From Rhodococcus koreensis (GTDB taxonomy: Bacteria > Actinomycetota > Actinomycetes > Mycobacteriales > Mycobacteriaceae): a DNA stretch of 64,000 nucleotides. Below the pieces are notes generated by a model. The model did not search any database, was not told where the DNA came from, and was given only the letters and a program-made list of their open reading frames with translations. Below, one piece after another: positions 55,141 through 64,000 of this stretch. The translations under genes were made by a program, and so were the position numbers. The stretch spans positions 620,001-684,000 of the forward strand of contig NZ_FNSV01000005.1 of the NCBI RefSeq assembly GCF_900105905.1, written 5' to 3'. Numbering within the stretch: the stretch's first letter is position 1; each line of letters starts with the position of its first letter.

Positions 55141-55495
55141 ATCGCGCGAACCTCCCGATCGTGCCCCCCACGTGCGGACACGAGCCGACCACTCGGGCCG
55201 AGGCCGTCCATCAACGCGCCGACCTCGCCGTCATCTGGCTCCGTCCGGACCCGCACGGTTCCGGTCACCTGATCAGTCAAAGTCAGTGCCGCCATTGCGA
55301 ACCCGACCAACAGGCATTCGACATCGCCTGCACCATGTGGCGACGGTCTCATTCGCACCGATGCACTCGCTGAACTCCCGCAGCCGGAGGTGCTTACCCG
55401 AGCGGGTTCAACGGTGGCTCATCGCCGCCGAATGGGCCACCACTCCGACCCTGCTCTGCCCGCAGATTGGAAGAACATCGATAGAGCCCCGTGGA
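55141..55495. other. Gene-free stretch up to the IS256 element
   Basis: One frame pieces together DGLIRTDALAELPQPEVLTR and nearby QCRHCEPDQQAFDIACTM, which look like a decayed zinc-binding protein, but no family is recognised. Confidence 0.35.
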
Positions 55496-56932
55496 GTGGT
55501 GTAAATCGTTGAGCGCGTGGCGCTGTGATTGCGGTGATCATACCGTAAGGGCGGTGGATTCCTCCTTCTTCGCGGGGATGTCGGCGTGCCCGGCCGAGGA
55601 TTCCGGCTCGGGGGCGCGCAGTTGTGCCATCGATTCCTCGGATAGGTAGCGGCGGTCACCGACCTGCCATTCCTCGTGGGTTTCGATGAGCACACAGGTC
55701 GCCAACCGGAGCAGCGCCGCGGGGTTGGGGAAGATCCCCACCACGTCGGTGCGGCGCTTGACCTCCCGATTGAGGCGTTCGAGGGGGTTGGTCGACCACA
55801 CCTTGCACCAGTGCGGTTTGGGGAAGTCCGCGAACGCGGTGATCTGCTCCTTGCAGTCGGTCAACATCGTTGCCACCGCGGGAAACTGGGGTTCGAGCAT
55901 GGCCGCGACGGTGTCCACCTGTTGCCGCACATCTTTCCCGGTGGGTTGGCTGAAGATGGTGCGGATGGCGGCGGCGACCATCTCCGCCTGCCCCTTGGGG
56001 ACACGGGCGAGAACGTTGCGCAGGAAGTGCACCCGACACCTCTGCCACGCCACCCCGAGCAGCACGGTGTCGATCGCAGCCCGTAGACCGCTGTGGTGGT
56101 CGGAGATGACCAGCTGAACCCCATGCAGGCCGCGTGCGCGCAGACTCCGCAGGAACTCGGCCCAGAACGCCTCGGTCTCGCTGTCCCCGACCGCGCAGCC
56201 CAGGACCTCGCGTCGCCCGTCGGCGGCCACTCCGGTGGCGATCACCACCGCCTGTGAGACCACCGCAGCTCCTCGCCCTCCGCGCCTGCCACCGGCACGG
56301 GCCTTGCAGTAGGTGGCGTCGAGGAACACGTACGGAAACTCCTGTCCGCCCAGCTCACGGGTGTTGAAGGCGGTCACCTCCTCGTCCAGGTCGGCGCAGA
56401 TCCGCGAGACCTCGGACTTGGAGATTCCGGTGTCCGATCCGAGAGCGGTGACGAGGTCGTCGACCTTGCGGGTCGACACCCCGTGCACGTAGGCCTCCAT
56501 GATCACCGCGTGCAGTGCACGGTCGACGCGCCGGCGGGGCTCGAGCAGCGACGGGAAGAACGATCCGGACCGCAGCTTGGCGATCTTGACGTCCAGGTCG
56601 CCGCTGGTGGTGGTGACCGTCTTCGTTCGGGTGCCGTTGCGGCTGGTGGTGCGCTCGTCGGTGCGTTGGTAGCGGTCGGCGCCGATGCGGGCGGTGGTCT
56701 CGGCCTCGATCAGTGCCTGCAGGATCGTGGTCAGCAATGTCCGCATCACGTCGCCGCCGTCGGCGGTGCGCAGTGACTCGGTCAGGGCGAGTAGGGCAGA
56801 CTGGTCCAGGGCCATCGCGTGGCTCCTCTCGTGGAAACTTTGGTCGGTTTCTCACAGAGCCTCACGCGGTGGCCCGTCCTCATGAGGGACCGACACGCCC
56901 GGTCACCCTCGGGCCTTCCGGATTTACACCAC
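55496..56932 (-). mobile_element. Complete IS256-family insertion sequence
   Basis: About 1.44 kb bounded by GTGGTGTAAATC at 55496-55507 and GATTTACACCAC at 56921-56932, a perfect 12-bp inverted repeat. It carries one intact transposase gene. No exact target duplication was found at the edges. Confidence 0.88.
55538..56815 (-). CDS. IS256-family transposase
   Basis: A 425-residue DDE transposase of full length. IEAETTARIGADRYQRTDER and TSRNGTRTKTVTTTSGDLDV begin the family pattern; the catalytic residues lie in EFPYVFLDATYCKARA, VQLVISDHHSGLRAAI and the C-terminal KVWSTNPLERLNREVKRRTD (the conserved N-x-x-ER region). Intact, so the element may still move. Confidence 0.95.
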   Translation of the reverse strand: MALDQSALLALTESLRTADGGDVMRTLLTTILQALIEAETTARIGADRYQRTDERTTSRNGTRTKTVTTTSGDLDVKIAKLRSGSFFPSLLEPRRRVDRALHAVIMEAYVHGVSTRKVDDLVTALGSDTGISKSEVSRICADLDEEVTAFNTRELGGQEFPYVFLDATYCKARAGGRRGGRGAAVVSQAVVIATGVAADGRREVLGCAVGDSETEAFWAEFLRSLRARGLHGVQLVISDHHSGLRAAIDTVLLGVAWQRCRVHFLRNVLARVPKGQAEMVAAAIRTIFSQPTGKDVRQQVDTVAAMLEPQFPAVATMLTDCKEQITAFADFPKPHWCKVWSTNPLERLNREVKRRTDVVGIFPNPAALLRLATCVLIETHEEWQVGDRRYLSEESMAQLRAPEPESSAGHADIPAKKEESTALTV

Positions 56933-57364
56933 CCGAGGGGACTCAAACAGAACAATCTTGCGTCGCCGGCTTCGTGAAGGCCCGACCTCACTGAAACGAA
57001 TAAGCAGCATTCGAACAATGGATCTCCACCAGCAAAATTTGGATTCGTGCACCGGGTGCTGCCACGCAACGAAATCTTGCCGCGCAACGACCGACAACGC
57101 GTTGTGCGCCCGCACCGCGTCGGCAATCGACCTCGGCCCCGCCTCCGATCGCACGATGGGGTTGCGTCGCAGCGTGTGGACGGACGTTGGACATGCAACC
57201 GGGTGGCGCCGACATCGGCTTCTCCGGTATACCTCACAAACAGGGTATTCGGTTTTGTTATCTGAAACGAGTCGTAACCGATACCCGACGCCGATAGAAG
57301 AAACATTCCCGAGGTGGCGGATCCGTCTCGACGGCTCCGCTGCGTGGGAACGGAAGGAACCACA
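56933..57364. other. Gene-free stretch before the second WhiB gene
   Basis: About 430 bases without a gene. It contains GGGTATTCGGTT (57243-57254) and AACCGATACCC (57276-57286), an almost perfect inverted repeat around an AT-rich core that may be the whiB operator or promoter. Confidence 0.45.
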
Positions 57365-57736
57365 GTGCTGTCCGTAGGACCCTCATCGCTGCCGCCCACC
57401 GAGGGGACCGCCCCCGGTGCCGGGGTCTGGCGGGAGGACGCCGCGTGCCGCGGCATCGAATCGTCGGTGTTCTTCTCTCCGGACGGGGAACGCGGTCAGG
57501 CCCGGGCCCGACGCGAAGAACGGGCCCGGCGGATCTGCGAGGACTGCCCCGTGCTCAGCCGGTGCCGCGACCACGCCCTGGCCACGGGCGAACCCTACGG
57601 AATCTGGGGCGGCATGACCGAGACCGACCGCAGACGGCACGCCCGCCGGCTACGCCGCGGCGAGTACCGGCCTCTCACGCCGCGGCACGCGCGACCGGAG
57701 TCCGGCGGAACCGGGGACGCGGCTCCTGGTACCTAG
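57365..57736 (+). CDS. WhiB-family iron-sulphur regulator
   Basis: A 123-residue Wbl protein with C28, C58, C61 and C67, the GIWGG turn at 79-83, and the DNA-binding tail TETDRRRHARRLRRGEYRP. FFSPDGERGQARARREERAR is the usual core. The GTG at 57365 follows AAGGAA. The upstream gap has an 11-12-bp inverted repeat. It is shorter than WhiB proteins with long N-termini and is a second NO/O2-sensing candidate in the window. Confidence 0.93.
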   Translation: MLSVGPSSLPPTEGTAPGAGVWREDAACRGIESSVFFSPDGERGQARARREERARRICEDCPVLSRCRDHALATGEPYGIWGGMTETDRRRHARRLRRGEYRPLTPRHARPESGGTGDAAPGT

Positions 57737-57801
57737 CACTAACGGCCTTCTGGTAACCATTCGGGACGAGCGCGGAGGCCCGGCGACCGGCGGAGTGCAC
57801 G

Positions 57802-58461
57802 ATGATGATGCGTATGCGGATGAAGTTTCACGAGCAGCTCGACGACCTGACCGACCGGCTGGCGTCGATGTGCCATCTGGCCGGGGAGGCCATCGAGGTG
57901 GCCACCGACTCCCTCGTGCGGGCGGACCTTCCGCAGGCGGAGCTGGTGTTCGACCTCACCGAGCAGATCGAGCAGTTACACGGTCCGTGCGAGGAGCAGG
58001 CGCTGGCGCTGTTGGCGTTGCAGGCCCCGGTGGCCCGGGACCTGCGCCAGGTCGTCACCGGGGTGCATCTCGTGTCGGATCTGAGCCGAATGGGCGGGCT
58101 GGCGCAACACGTCGCCGAGAGCGTGCGCCGCCGGCACCCCGACCACGTCGCCTCCGGGGAGGCGGAGGAATTGCTCGCCCGGATGGGGCGGGTGGCGGGC
58201 GAGTTGGCCCGAGGCGCCGAACAGGTCCTCCGCACGCATGATCCCGAGCTGGCCGCGGAGCTCGGCAGGCGCGACGACGAGCTCGACGACCTGCACCGGC
58301 GACTGCTCACCCTGATCCAGGACCCGGCCTGGACCGGCAGCATCACCGCCGCGGTCGATGTCACCCTGCTCGGGCGCTTCTATGAACGCTTCGGCGACCA
58401 CACCGTCGTGGTCGGGCGCCGGGTGATCTTCCTCGTCACCGGCGAACAGCTGAGCCCATAG
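57802..58461 (+). CDS. phoU: PhoU-family protein
   Basis: A 219-residue helical protein with two PhoU repeats: FHEQLDDLTDRLASMCHLAG to LALQAPVARDLRQVVTGVHL (repeat 1) and MGRVAGELARGAEQVLRTHD to GRFYERFGDHTVVVGRRVIF (repeat 2, with the E/D-R-x-x-D-H metal motif). PhoU damps the phosphate regulon through PstB and PhoR. No pst or phoR genes are nearby, so it is an extra copy. A GTGTCC-stem hairpin follows. Confidence 0.92.
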   Translation: MMMRMRMKFHEQLDDLTDRLASMCHLAGEAIEVATDSLVRADLPQAELVFDLTEQIEQLHGPCEEQALALLALQAPVARDLRQVVTGVHLVSDLSRMGGLAQHVAESVRRRHPDHVASGEAEELLARMGRVAGELARGAEQVLRTHDPELAAELGRRDDELDDLHRRLLTLIQDPAWTGSITAAVDVTLLGRFYERFGDHTVVVGRRVIFLVTGEQLSP

Positions 58462-58462
58462 A

Positions 58463-58498
58463 CGGACACACACTCGGGAGGCGCGGTGGTGGTGTCCG
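58463..58498 (+). terminator. Hairpin behind phoU, possible terminator
   Basis: CGGACAC (58463-58469) and GTGTCCG (58492-58498) form a 7-bp stem right behind the phoU stop. There is no T-run, as is usual in high-GC actinobacteria. Confidence 0.4.
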
Positions 58499-59113
58499 CG
58501 GGCGGGGCGCCCTGCGGCGGACACCCGAGATGTCCGACCCGCCCGCCCGCCGCAACCTCGTCGGCAGCAGCACCGGTGACGAGTCGATCCGCGGCATTGC
58601 GGTGGGCCGCGGGGCGCGCGTAGATTGAGATTCGCGGATCGAGAGACTTCATCGGTAACGGTGAAAAACTCGAGAAGCAGAGATCCGGCCGAGAATGCGA
58701 AAGCATTCCCGGCCGAACCCCTGTCTGGGGCATGTCCCGTGACTTCCCGGTGTTCAGTACTCGGGGACGTTCGCCACCCTTCCGCCTCGGCACGCGGCAC
58801 AACGTCGGACAAAGATGACGGCGATGTCGCTCGTGGATCACGCACAGCACGGTGGAGGATCCCGCCCTAGCTCCTAGCCGGTCGTGTCCGGGAACGCCGC
58901 CGGCGGCGGCCCCCTTCCCGCGTGAACCGAAGCTCCGCGACAGGTGATCCCGGCGACGGCGGAGATCACTGGTCTGCCGGCCGTGCGCCGTCGGGTCGTT
59001 CCGTCCGGCCGCCGGTAGGTCGAGCGAGCCTCCGCCGTCGGTGCGACACCTGCGGGCTCGTGCCGGGAGGGGGTGGGAGGGTTCATCGCATCGGGATCGG
59101 GTACGCCCGCTCC
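58499..59113. other. Gene-free stretch
   Basis: About 615 bases. No gene recognised on either strand. Confidence 0.4.
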
Positions 59114-59815
59114 ATGGTCACCGAACAGCAACCCCACCGGCATCCACCGCGGTCGAGCGAGTTCCCCGACCCCCGGGCGACGGATGCTCGGGAGGAGGAG
59201 CTACAGCAAACCCTGGTACGGGTGGTGAAGCTCCTCTCGGCCAATGGGATCCGGTTCGCCGTGGCCGGCGACTGCGCCGCACACCTGCTCGGCGGGCCAC
59301 CCGCCGAGCAGGACGTGACCATCGTCCTCACACCAGACGATACGCAGCGCGCAGCCGAGGCCTTGGCCACCGCCGGAATGCGGGCCGCCGGGCGACGCGA
59401 GGACCGGCTGAACACGGTCTATGACGGCGACACCCCGGTCGAGCTGGTGTTCGGTCGCCCGCACTCCGTCGCGGTCACCGGGCGTCTGCTGGACCGGGCC
59501 TCATCGGTGCAGATCGGGAGCGCCGCGGCCCCGGTGATCGCTGCCACCGATCTGATGACCGACAAACTTCACGAACTCGGCACGCATCGGTGCGACTTCG
59601 TGCCGATGGTGCAGCTCGCCCGGGCCCTGGGCGAACGGGTCGACTGGCCGGCCGTCGCCGACACCACCGCCGACTCACCCTATGCACGCGCCTTCCTCGG
59701 GCTCGTCACGGATCTGTCGATCGCGGCGGCGACACCCCCCACCGCGGGTGGAGGCCCGCGGTCGTATCCGACGACCCGACCATCGGGCCCCGGGCCGGAA
59801 CCCACGGTCCGATGA
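59114..59815 (+). CDS. Nucleotidyltransferase-fold protein
   Basis: A 233-residue protein. LLSANGIRFAVAGDCAAHLL then GGPPAEQDVTIVLTPDDTQR is the start of the minimal nucleotidyltransferase fold (the usual GG-x-A-x6-R-x-T-x-D-x-D is altered to GDCAAHLLGG...EQDVTI), followed by TVYDGDTPVELVFGRPHSVA and a helical end. The family includes MNT-type proteins and antitoxins such as AbiEi partners; without a toxin neighbour the role is open. The start has no clear ribosome binding site. Confidence 0.7.
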   Translation: MVTEQQPHRHPPRSSEFPDPRATDAREEELQQTLVRVVKLLSANGIRFAVAGDCAAHLLGGPPAEQDVTIVLTPDDTQRAAEALATAGMRAAGRREDRLNTVYDGDTPVELVFGRPHSVAVTGRLLDRASSVQIGSAAAPVIAATDLMTDKLHELGTHRCDFVPMVQLARALGERVDWPAVADTTADSPYARAFLGLVTDLSIAAATPPTAGGGPRSYPTTRPSGPGPEPTVR

Positions 59816-59843
59816 GCAGCGCGGGCCACGGGGAGGGGGTGCA

Positions 59844-60209
59844 ATGGTGTTCGAGTCGCAGGGCCCCGACCTGTGGCGGTCGGTGTTCGAGCGGGCCACG
59901 GACCTGGTGATGGTGTCGGACTTCGCCTCCGGCCGCATCCTGTCTCTCAACCCGGCGGGAATCCGGTTGGTGGGCCTGCGCGACGACACGGACGCCCGCG
60001 CCCGGACCACCGCCGAATTCCTCACCGACGCCGGGCTGGCCCAGACCCCCGCGGTAGAGGCCGCCCTGACCCGCGACGGGCACTGGGAGGGGACCAGCGA
60101 GCTGCGGCACTTCGGCACCGGGGCGCCGATCCCGGTGTCCGTCTCCACCCTTAGCGACAAGCACGGTGACCTGCACGAGTCGGCCGCCACCGTCTGCAGG
60201 AGCCGGTAG
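59844..60209 (+). CDS. PAS-domain protein, short or truncated
   Basis: A 121-residue protein: one PAS domain (DLWRSVFERATDLVMVSDFA, SGRILSLNPAGIRLVGLRDD, EGTSELRHFGTGAPIPVSVS). PAS domains sense redox or small ligands and usually feed a kinase, GGDEF or phosphatase domain; here the protein ends at once with LHESAATVCRSR. GGGGAGGGGG precedes the ATG. Either it is a stand-alone sensor or a larger gene was cut at about 60180. Confidence 0.75.
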   Translation: MVFESQGPDLWRSVFERATDLVMVSDFASGRILSLNPAGIRLVGLRDDTDARARTTAEFLTDAGLAQTPAVEAALTRDGHWEGTSELRHFGTGAPIPVSVSTLSDKHGDLHESAATVCRSR

Positions 60210-60671
60210 CAGTCCAGCAATGCGGTGGCCGGGCTTTGACGGACGGGGTCACGCGGGAGGTCGGTGCGCCGGTGTCGGTGCCCTGGTGTGCAGTAGTCAT
60301 GTCGATCCCTCATACCCCGTTCGCGCACTGATTCATGTCGCACGAAGTCGCCGCATCCGCAGAACGTGCCTGCACAGCGATTGGTCGCGGCGCCCTGGTC
60401 GTCGCCTTCCCGGTAGTCGTCCTCGTTCGTCGCCACCGGTAACCTTTCGCTCGAGCCCGGACGTAACTCGTGCCCCGCCAATTCTTTTCGTCTTCGGGCA
60501 AGGGGTAGGTCCGCCGGGATCAGGGACGCAGTGCCACCGTCGGGCCGGAGAGTTTTCGGAGGGAGCCAAGCGGAGGGAGAAAAGCCTTCGGAGCCCTTGT
60601 GCCCGCCGCATGCGCCGGCGGTTGCGCGCAGGACCGGCCCGGCGAGACTCGGAAGCCGGAAGGAGAAACAA
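60210..60671. other. Gene-free stretch with purine-rich leader
   Basis: No clear gene. From about 60550 on the plus strand is rich in GGAGG-like runs and contains a CCGGC/GCCGG hairpin (about 60635-60660) before the small gene. It may be a structured leader, but no riboswitch class is recognised. Confidence 0.35.
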
Positions 60672-60794
60672 ATGGCTCATTTGCAGGGCGCAGCACAGCG
60701 GAGCTCGATCCGGGGGACACCGGAGGCGACCTCGCCCGGGCCGAAGGACCGCGGCCGTCGAAGGTGGGCATACAGACGAAAGTCCGGGCATTAA
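60672..60794 (+). CDS. Small 40-residue basic peptide
   Basis: ATG at 60672 after a strong GGAAGGAG. The product is basic (SPGPKDRGRRRWAYRRKSGH end) and ends at 60794; nothing follows on this strand. It may be a small gene or a leader peptide whose main gene is lost. Confidence 0.35.
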   Translation: MAHLQGAAQRSSIRGTPEATSPGPKDRGRRRWAYRRKSGH

Positions 60795-61085
60795 TATGCC
60801 CCGACGTCGGGGGGTGACGCCGGGGCGGGGGTTCCGAGAATCGAATGGGGGGAGGAGTCCCGGAACTGCGCACAGAGTACACAGCGCGACCGACATGAGA
60901 CCGTGCGGCCACGGTCCCGCGGTCGGTGTCTCGGAAACGGTCGATAACCGTAGTCGGCGATACCGCGTCTTTCATGTAGCCCACGTGGTGTTTCGGTGCC
61001 GATGGTGCGTTGTGGAGGGATCTCGCCGTGCGGGTGATGCGGGTAGCTTTTTCGGGCGATGTGCGCGGCGACATCGTGGCGCTGG

Positions 61086-62222
61086 TCAGCCGGTGAACCA
61101 GCGACGGCGGCGGGTGGCGGCGAACTCCGCCTTCTCCCGGGCGAGTTCGACCGAGGGCCCGAAGAACGGCGCGACCGGGGTAGGACCGGAAAGGAAGTCC
61201 GCATCCACCTTGCCGACCAGCCCGTCCCCGAACTCGATGTAGCAGGTGCCCCGGCCACGGTATTTCTCCGGCGCAGGTGATCCGTGCAGGTGCGCGGCGA
61301 TGCCGGCGGCGACGGTGCGGGCGGCGTCCTCGGCGAAGACGCCGGCCCGGGGAACGGGCGCGTCGGCGCAGTCCCCGATCGCGTAGACCCCCGGGTACCG
61401 GGTGGCGAGGGTGCGCGGGTCGACGGCGACCCAGCCGTCGGTGCCGCCCTCGGTCAGTCCCGATGCCTCGACGACCGCCGGCACCCGATGCGTCGGGATC
61501 CCGATGAACAGGTCGTAGGCGAGGTCACCGGTGCGGGTGGCCGCCACATGCGCGGCCGGGTCCAGCGCGTGCACCCGCAGGCCCGGCGAGTACGCGATGT
61601 CGCGGTCGGCCAGCGCGTCGACGAGCGCGGACGAGGTGTCCGCGGACACCGGGATCGGCGAGTCCATCGGGCTGAGCACATGGATACGGGTGCTCTCCCG
61701 GACTCCACGCCGGGTCAGCTTCTCGTGCAGGAGCATCGCGCCCTCATAGGGTGCCGGTGGGCACTTGAACGGGACACTGAGGATCGCGAGCAGCACGGTC
61801 CCGCCGGTAAAGCTCTCGAGCCGCTCCCGCAACCGGCAGGCCCCGTCGATGGAGTAGTACTCGTGCCCGTCCTCGACGAAACCCGGGGTGGCGGCCGGGT
61901 CGTAGTCGGCGCCGAGCGCGACGACGAGGATGTCCGGCTGGTATTCGGACCGGTCAGTGACCACGCGCCGGGTGTGTGGGTCGATCGAGGTCACCGCCTC
62001 CCGGCGGAACTCGACACCCGGCCGGGTGAGGTCGGCGTACGGAATTCGGACCGCCTCGGGCGCCTGGTCGTGGAACAGGATGTCCATCTTGGAGAAGCCG
62101 AAGGTGAACGCGTCGTTCCGGTCGATCAGCACGACCTGGACCTCGCCGGCCAGCGACTCCGACAGGCAGGCGGCCAGCTCCAGCCCGCCGAACCCGGCGC
62201 CGAGGATCAACACGGTCCGCAT
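61086..62222 (-). CDS. SQR/NDH-2-like FAD-dependent oxidoreductase
   Basis: A 378-residue flavoprotein. VLILGAGFGGLELAACL (FAD), VLIDRNDAFTFGFSKMDILF, VSFKCPP-like PFKCPPAPYEGAML with C154, and VYAIGDCADAPVPRAGVFAE (second FAD motif) fit the sulfide:quinone oxidoreductase / flavocytochrome c group. Full SQR needs two or three cysteines; only C154 and one or two others are seen, so the substrate may be NADH or a quinone. The ATG at 62222 gives the canonical N-terminus. Isolated between gene-free stretches. Confidence 0.85.
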   Translation of the reverse strand: MRTVLILGAGFGGLELAACLSESLAGEVQVVLIDRNDAFTFGFSKMDILFHDQAPEAVRIPYADLTRPGVEFRREAVTSIDPHTRRVVTDRSEYQPDILVVALGADYDPAATPGFVEDGHEYYSIDGACRLRERLESFTGGTVLLAILSVPFKCPPAPYEGAMLLHEKLTRRGVRESTRIHVLSPMDSPIPVSADTSSALVDALADRDIAYSPGLRVHALDPAAHVAATRTGDLAYDLFIGIPTHRVPAVVEASGLTEGGTDGWVAVDPRTLATRYPGVYAIGDCADAPVPRAGVFAEDAARTVAAGIAAHLHGSPAPEKYRGRGTCYIEFGDGLVGKVDADFLSGPTPVAPFFGPSVELAREKAEFAATRRRRWFTG

Positions 62223-62894
62223 GTTCCCAGTATTCCCCGGTCGGGGCGGTCGCGGGCGAATCGAGATCCCGCCCGGCGGCAATGCCGACGCGAGGACGCC
62301 CGGAGCGGTGCCCCGCGTAGTCCGTCGACGCACTGACTGCACACCACCGAACGCCGATCGGTCATCGGTTGCACCACCGAACTAGCGGCCACCCGATTCC
62401 GCACCGAGCATCGGTCCGTCGAACACATTGTCCGCAACGCAGATCTGCAGGCCACCGACGGACTCGAGTGGACGACTAAAGATATCGGTCGTTTCTGACG
62501 CACTGATCCGTGACCCACATCAATTCGAATGCAAACAATGCTCGGCATGGCAGGGTCAGATGTCTCAAGCAAGTTGAAGTCGATGGCCGGTGCCTATCTC
62601 CCTGATGCAGCGCCTCGGCGCTGGTGCGGTGCCTCAACACTGCTCGAATGAGAGACAATCCGAAGCAGTGTATAACTATGCAGAATTCGTGCCGCTACGC
62701 TCGGACCTCCTGTCAAACAGGACCAACCAGTCTTGACCTTTCGCCGATCAGCGGCGGACGATTGAGGTTCCTAGATTTCCACCCATCTACCCGCCGGAAT
62801 CCGCGGCCCCACCGCACTACGTCCAGCAAGACCACAGCTTCACGACGGCCGGCGTGTACGTCGGTTGAAGAGTCGATTCGAAAGGCAACCTCAC
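62223..62894. other. Gene-free stretch, GC falls towards the right
   Basis: About 670 bases without a recognisable gene. Base composition changes from high GC to about 55% from 62480 on. TATAAC at about 62671 is a possible -10 box for the next gene. Confidence 0.4.
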
Positions 62895-64000
62895 ATGGGC
62901 AGCACGGACCTCATCACCTACTTGAACTACATGTCTACCTGGGAGACCGAATCAGAGGAAAACATCGACGGCATTATTTCCGAGCAGGCTCTCTTTGTAA
63001 ATCTGGGAGAATTCGATTCAGACACGGCGGTCAACGCCGAATTCACGACGCTGTACGACTTGTCGTGCGAGGTGCGTGACCTGACCGTTGCGGAGGACGC
63101 TACCCAGATTGCCGCCGACGGAGCCGCGGTAGCTGCAATCTGGTCTTTCGGACTTGGGATGGCAGCGTTCGCCGCTCTCGAAGCTGCCGAGATCATTCAG
63201 CAAAAAGTTATTTCATCGAAGTCCACCGACCTCAACAATAAGCTGACATCGGCCGACGCTGACATCTCCGCTCAAATCAAAAACTCGCAGGTGAGTGATT
63301 ACGTCGCTAAATACAAGCAAAACAACAATCTGATTGCGAGCAAGGCTCCGGTGGGCCTCGACACGCGAACATGTCGCGGCCTTCTACTGCAATTCTTAGC
63401 GGAGGTGCAGAGAAACACGACGTTGAATGTTGGGACATTCAAGCAGTACGCCGAGTCCGCGCGGCGTCTATACAACAGCGACGAGATAAACGCGGTCTAC
63501 GATGCTTTGGATACGCTGAATCTCAGTCAAAAGACTGATGCCGACGTCAAGAAATTCATGGACTTTCTGGCGGGTTGGAATTTCCCCGGTAAGCCCGAGA
63601 TATCCATGGTCCAAAATGCGTGCATCGCGATTATGTTTTATAAATTGAAAATTGCGAACGACACCATTAAGGCACAAGCAGAAGCTGCCGGCCTTCCTGT
63701 GGAGGAAGTAGACGCCACCGCTTTTGGCGCCATGGATGCTGTCGGCAAGTTCATCGCGGTTGTCGCAGTCGTCATGTCGGTAGCGGACGTTGTGTTTGAA
63801 ATCCTGGACATCGAGAACGTAGTCACACAGTGCGACAAGATGTGCGATCAACTGAACGGTCCCATTAAGCAAAGCTACCTCGACTACTTTAACGGAATAA
63901 AAACGTCAGCGCGTGCATACAAGGCGGCAATCCAGCCCGACTCTGGCAATAGTGCCGGACGCGACATCCAGCAGATGCAGAGTCAAATACAGCAGTGGGG
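62895..64000 (+). CDS. Low-GC gene for a long helical protein, cut by the window edge
   Basis: An open frame of at least 368 codons from ATG 62895 (AAAGG upstream) to the end. GC is clearly lower than its neighbours and codons such as TTA, ATA and AAA, rare elsewhere in the window, are common. The product is almost entirely helical, with two hydrophobic segments: about 72-102 (AAVAAIWSFGLGMAAFAALE) and 283-305 (VGKFIAVVAVVMSVADVVFE). No signal peptide. Long helices plus such segments are seen in alpha-pore-forming toxins (ClyA/HBL type) and in some secreted effectors, but no sequence motif proves this. Foreign origin is likely. Confidence 0.75.
   Translation, partial: MGSTDLITYLNYMSTWETESEENIDGIISEQALFVNLGEFDSDTAVNAEFTTLYDLSCEVRDLTVAEDATQIAADGAAVAAIWSFGLGMAAFAALEAAEIIQQKVISSKSTDLNNKLTSADADISAQIKNSQVSDYVAKYKQNNNLIASKAPVGLDTRTCRGLLLQFLAEVQRNTTLNVGTFKQYAESARRLYNSDEINAVYDALDTLNLSQKTDADVKKFMDFLAGWNFPGKPEISMVQNACIAIMFYKLKIANDTIKAQAEAAGLPVEEVDATAFGAMDAVGKFIAVVAVVMSVADVVFEILDIENVVTQCDKMCDQLNGPIKQSYLDYFNGIKTSARAYKAAIQPDSGNSAGRDIQQMQSQIQQW

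Noticed and set aside
60310..60445. Minus-strand frame VATNEDDYREGDDQ with CAGTFCGCGD
   Set aside because: The start looks plausible, but the frame runs on into the antisense of the PAS gene and no family is recognised.
60550..60671. Possible riboswitch before the 40-residue peptide
   Set aside because: Purine-rich and able to fold, but none of the conserved cores of the c-di-AMP, cobalamin, glycine or SAM classes could be found by eye. A covariance-model search would decide.

Overview
The window is high-GC actinobacterial DNA, most likely from Rhodococcus or a close mycolic-acid relative. This rests on gene content: a DevR-type response regulator with the wreck of a DevS-type kinase, an Rv1733c-like membrane protein, a wax-ester-synthase/DGAT, an AfsA/ArpA-type butyrolactone pair, Lsr2, two WhiB proteins, a DUF1876 domain and PEPCK of the GTP type. 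Many IS elements, broken genes and duplicated gene fragments suggest an accessory region or a large plasmid. No rRNA, tRNA or CRISPR array was seen.

Layout. 0-6.4 kb: a MarR regulator, then a leftward group (membrane protein, transaldolase, ferredoxin reductase, FMN glutamate-synthase-like oxidoreductase). 6.7-17.2 kb: three paralogous ArsR/SufR-type regulators (COG2345), each divergent from its neighbours: DoxX and folE; an overlapping fdxA-ctaD-orf62-membrane protein-truncated hemoglobin operon; and a small alarmone synthetase. The last two pairs share the same 24-bp palindrome. 17.8-21.5 kb: a MarR/carbonic anhydrase pair, a membrane miniprotein, a decayed zinc-ribbon gene and a WhiB. 21.7-27.3 kb: broken esterase and DUF1275 genes, an ArsR gene, a malic-enzyme-like gene, a frameshifted pckG and an IS110 remnant. 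27.8-33.4 kb: a dormancy-type locus (Rv1733c-like gene, intact devR, devS with several frameshifts) and a second, partial pckG copy. 33.6-39 kb: SulP transporter plus DUF5313, small genes, an IS3 remnant, DUF1931, and an orphan perfect CIRCE element. 39.5-44 kb: a LuxR-type ATPase regulator killed by a stop codon and cut by one of two adjacent IS3 elements. 44.3-54.7 kb: ANTAR protein, WS/DGAT, a RES toxin-antitoxin pair with a perfect palindromic operator, the AfsA/ArpA pair, Lsr2 and a Clp-N protein. 54.7-62.2 kb: resolvase remnant, complete IS256 element, WhiB, PhoU, nucleotidyltransferase-like and PAS proteins, and an SQR-like flavoprotein. 62.9 kb to the end: a markedly lower-GC gene for a long helical protein that runs off the window.

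How the genes work together (inference). One theme is response to low oxygen, nitric oxide or redox stress: Fe-S-type regulators, 7Fe ferredoxin, a heme-copper oxidase subunit, a truncated hemoglobin, DevR, WhiB and an alarmone synthetase. A second is C1/C4 carbon handling: carbonic anhydrase, a SulP anion transporter, PEPCK and a malic-like protein. An ArsR-type palindrome is found both before the arsR gene and before sulP. A third is cell-cell signalling through a butyrolactone-like system beside a TA module and an Lsr2 silencer. Several genes carry single-base frameshifts, so either the region is decaying or the assembly has indel errors; the raw reads would tell.
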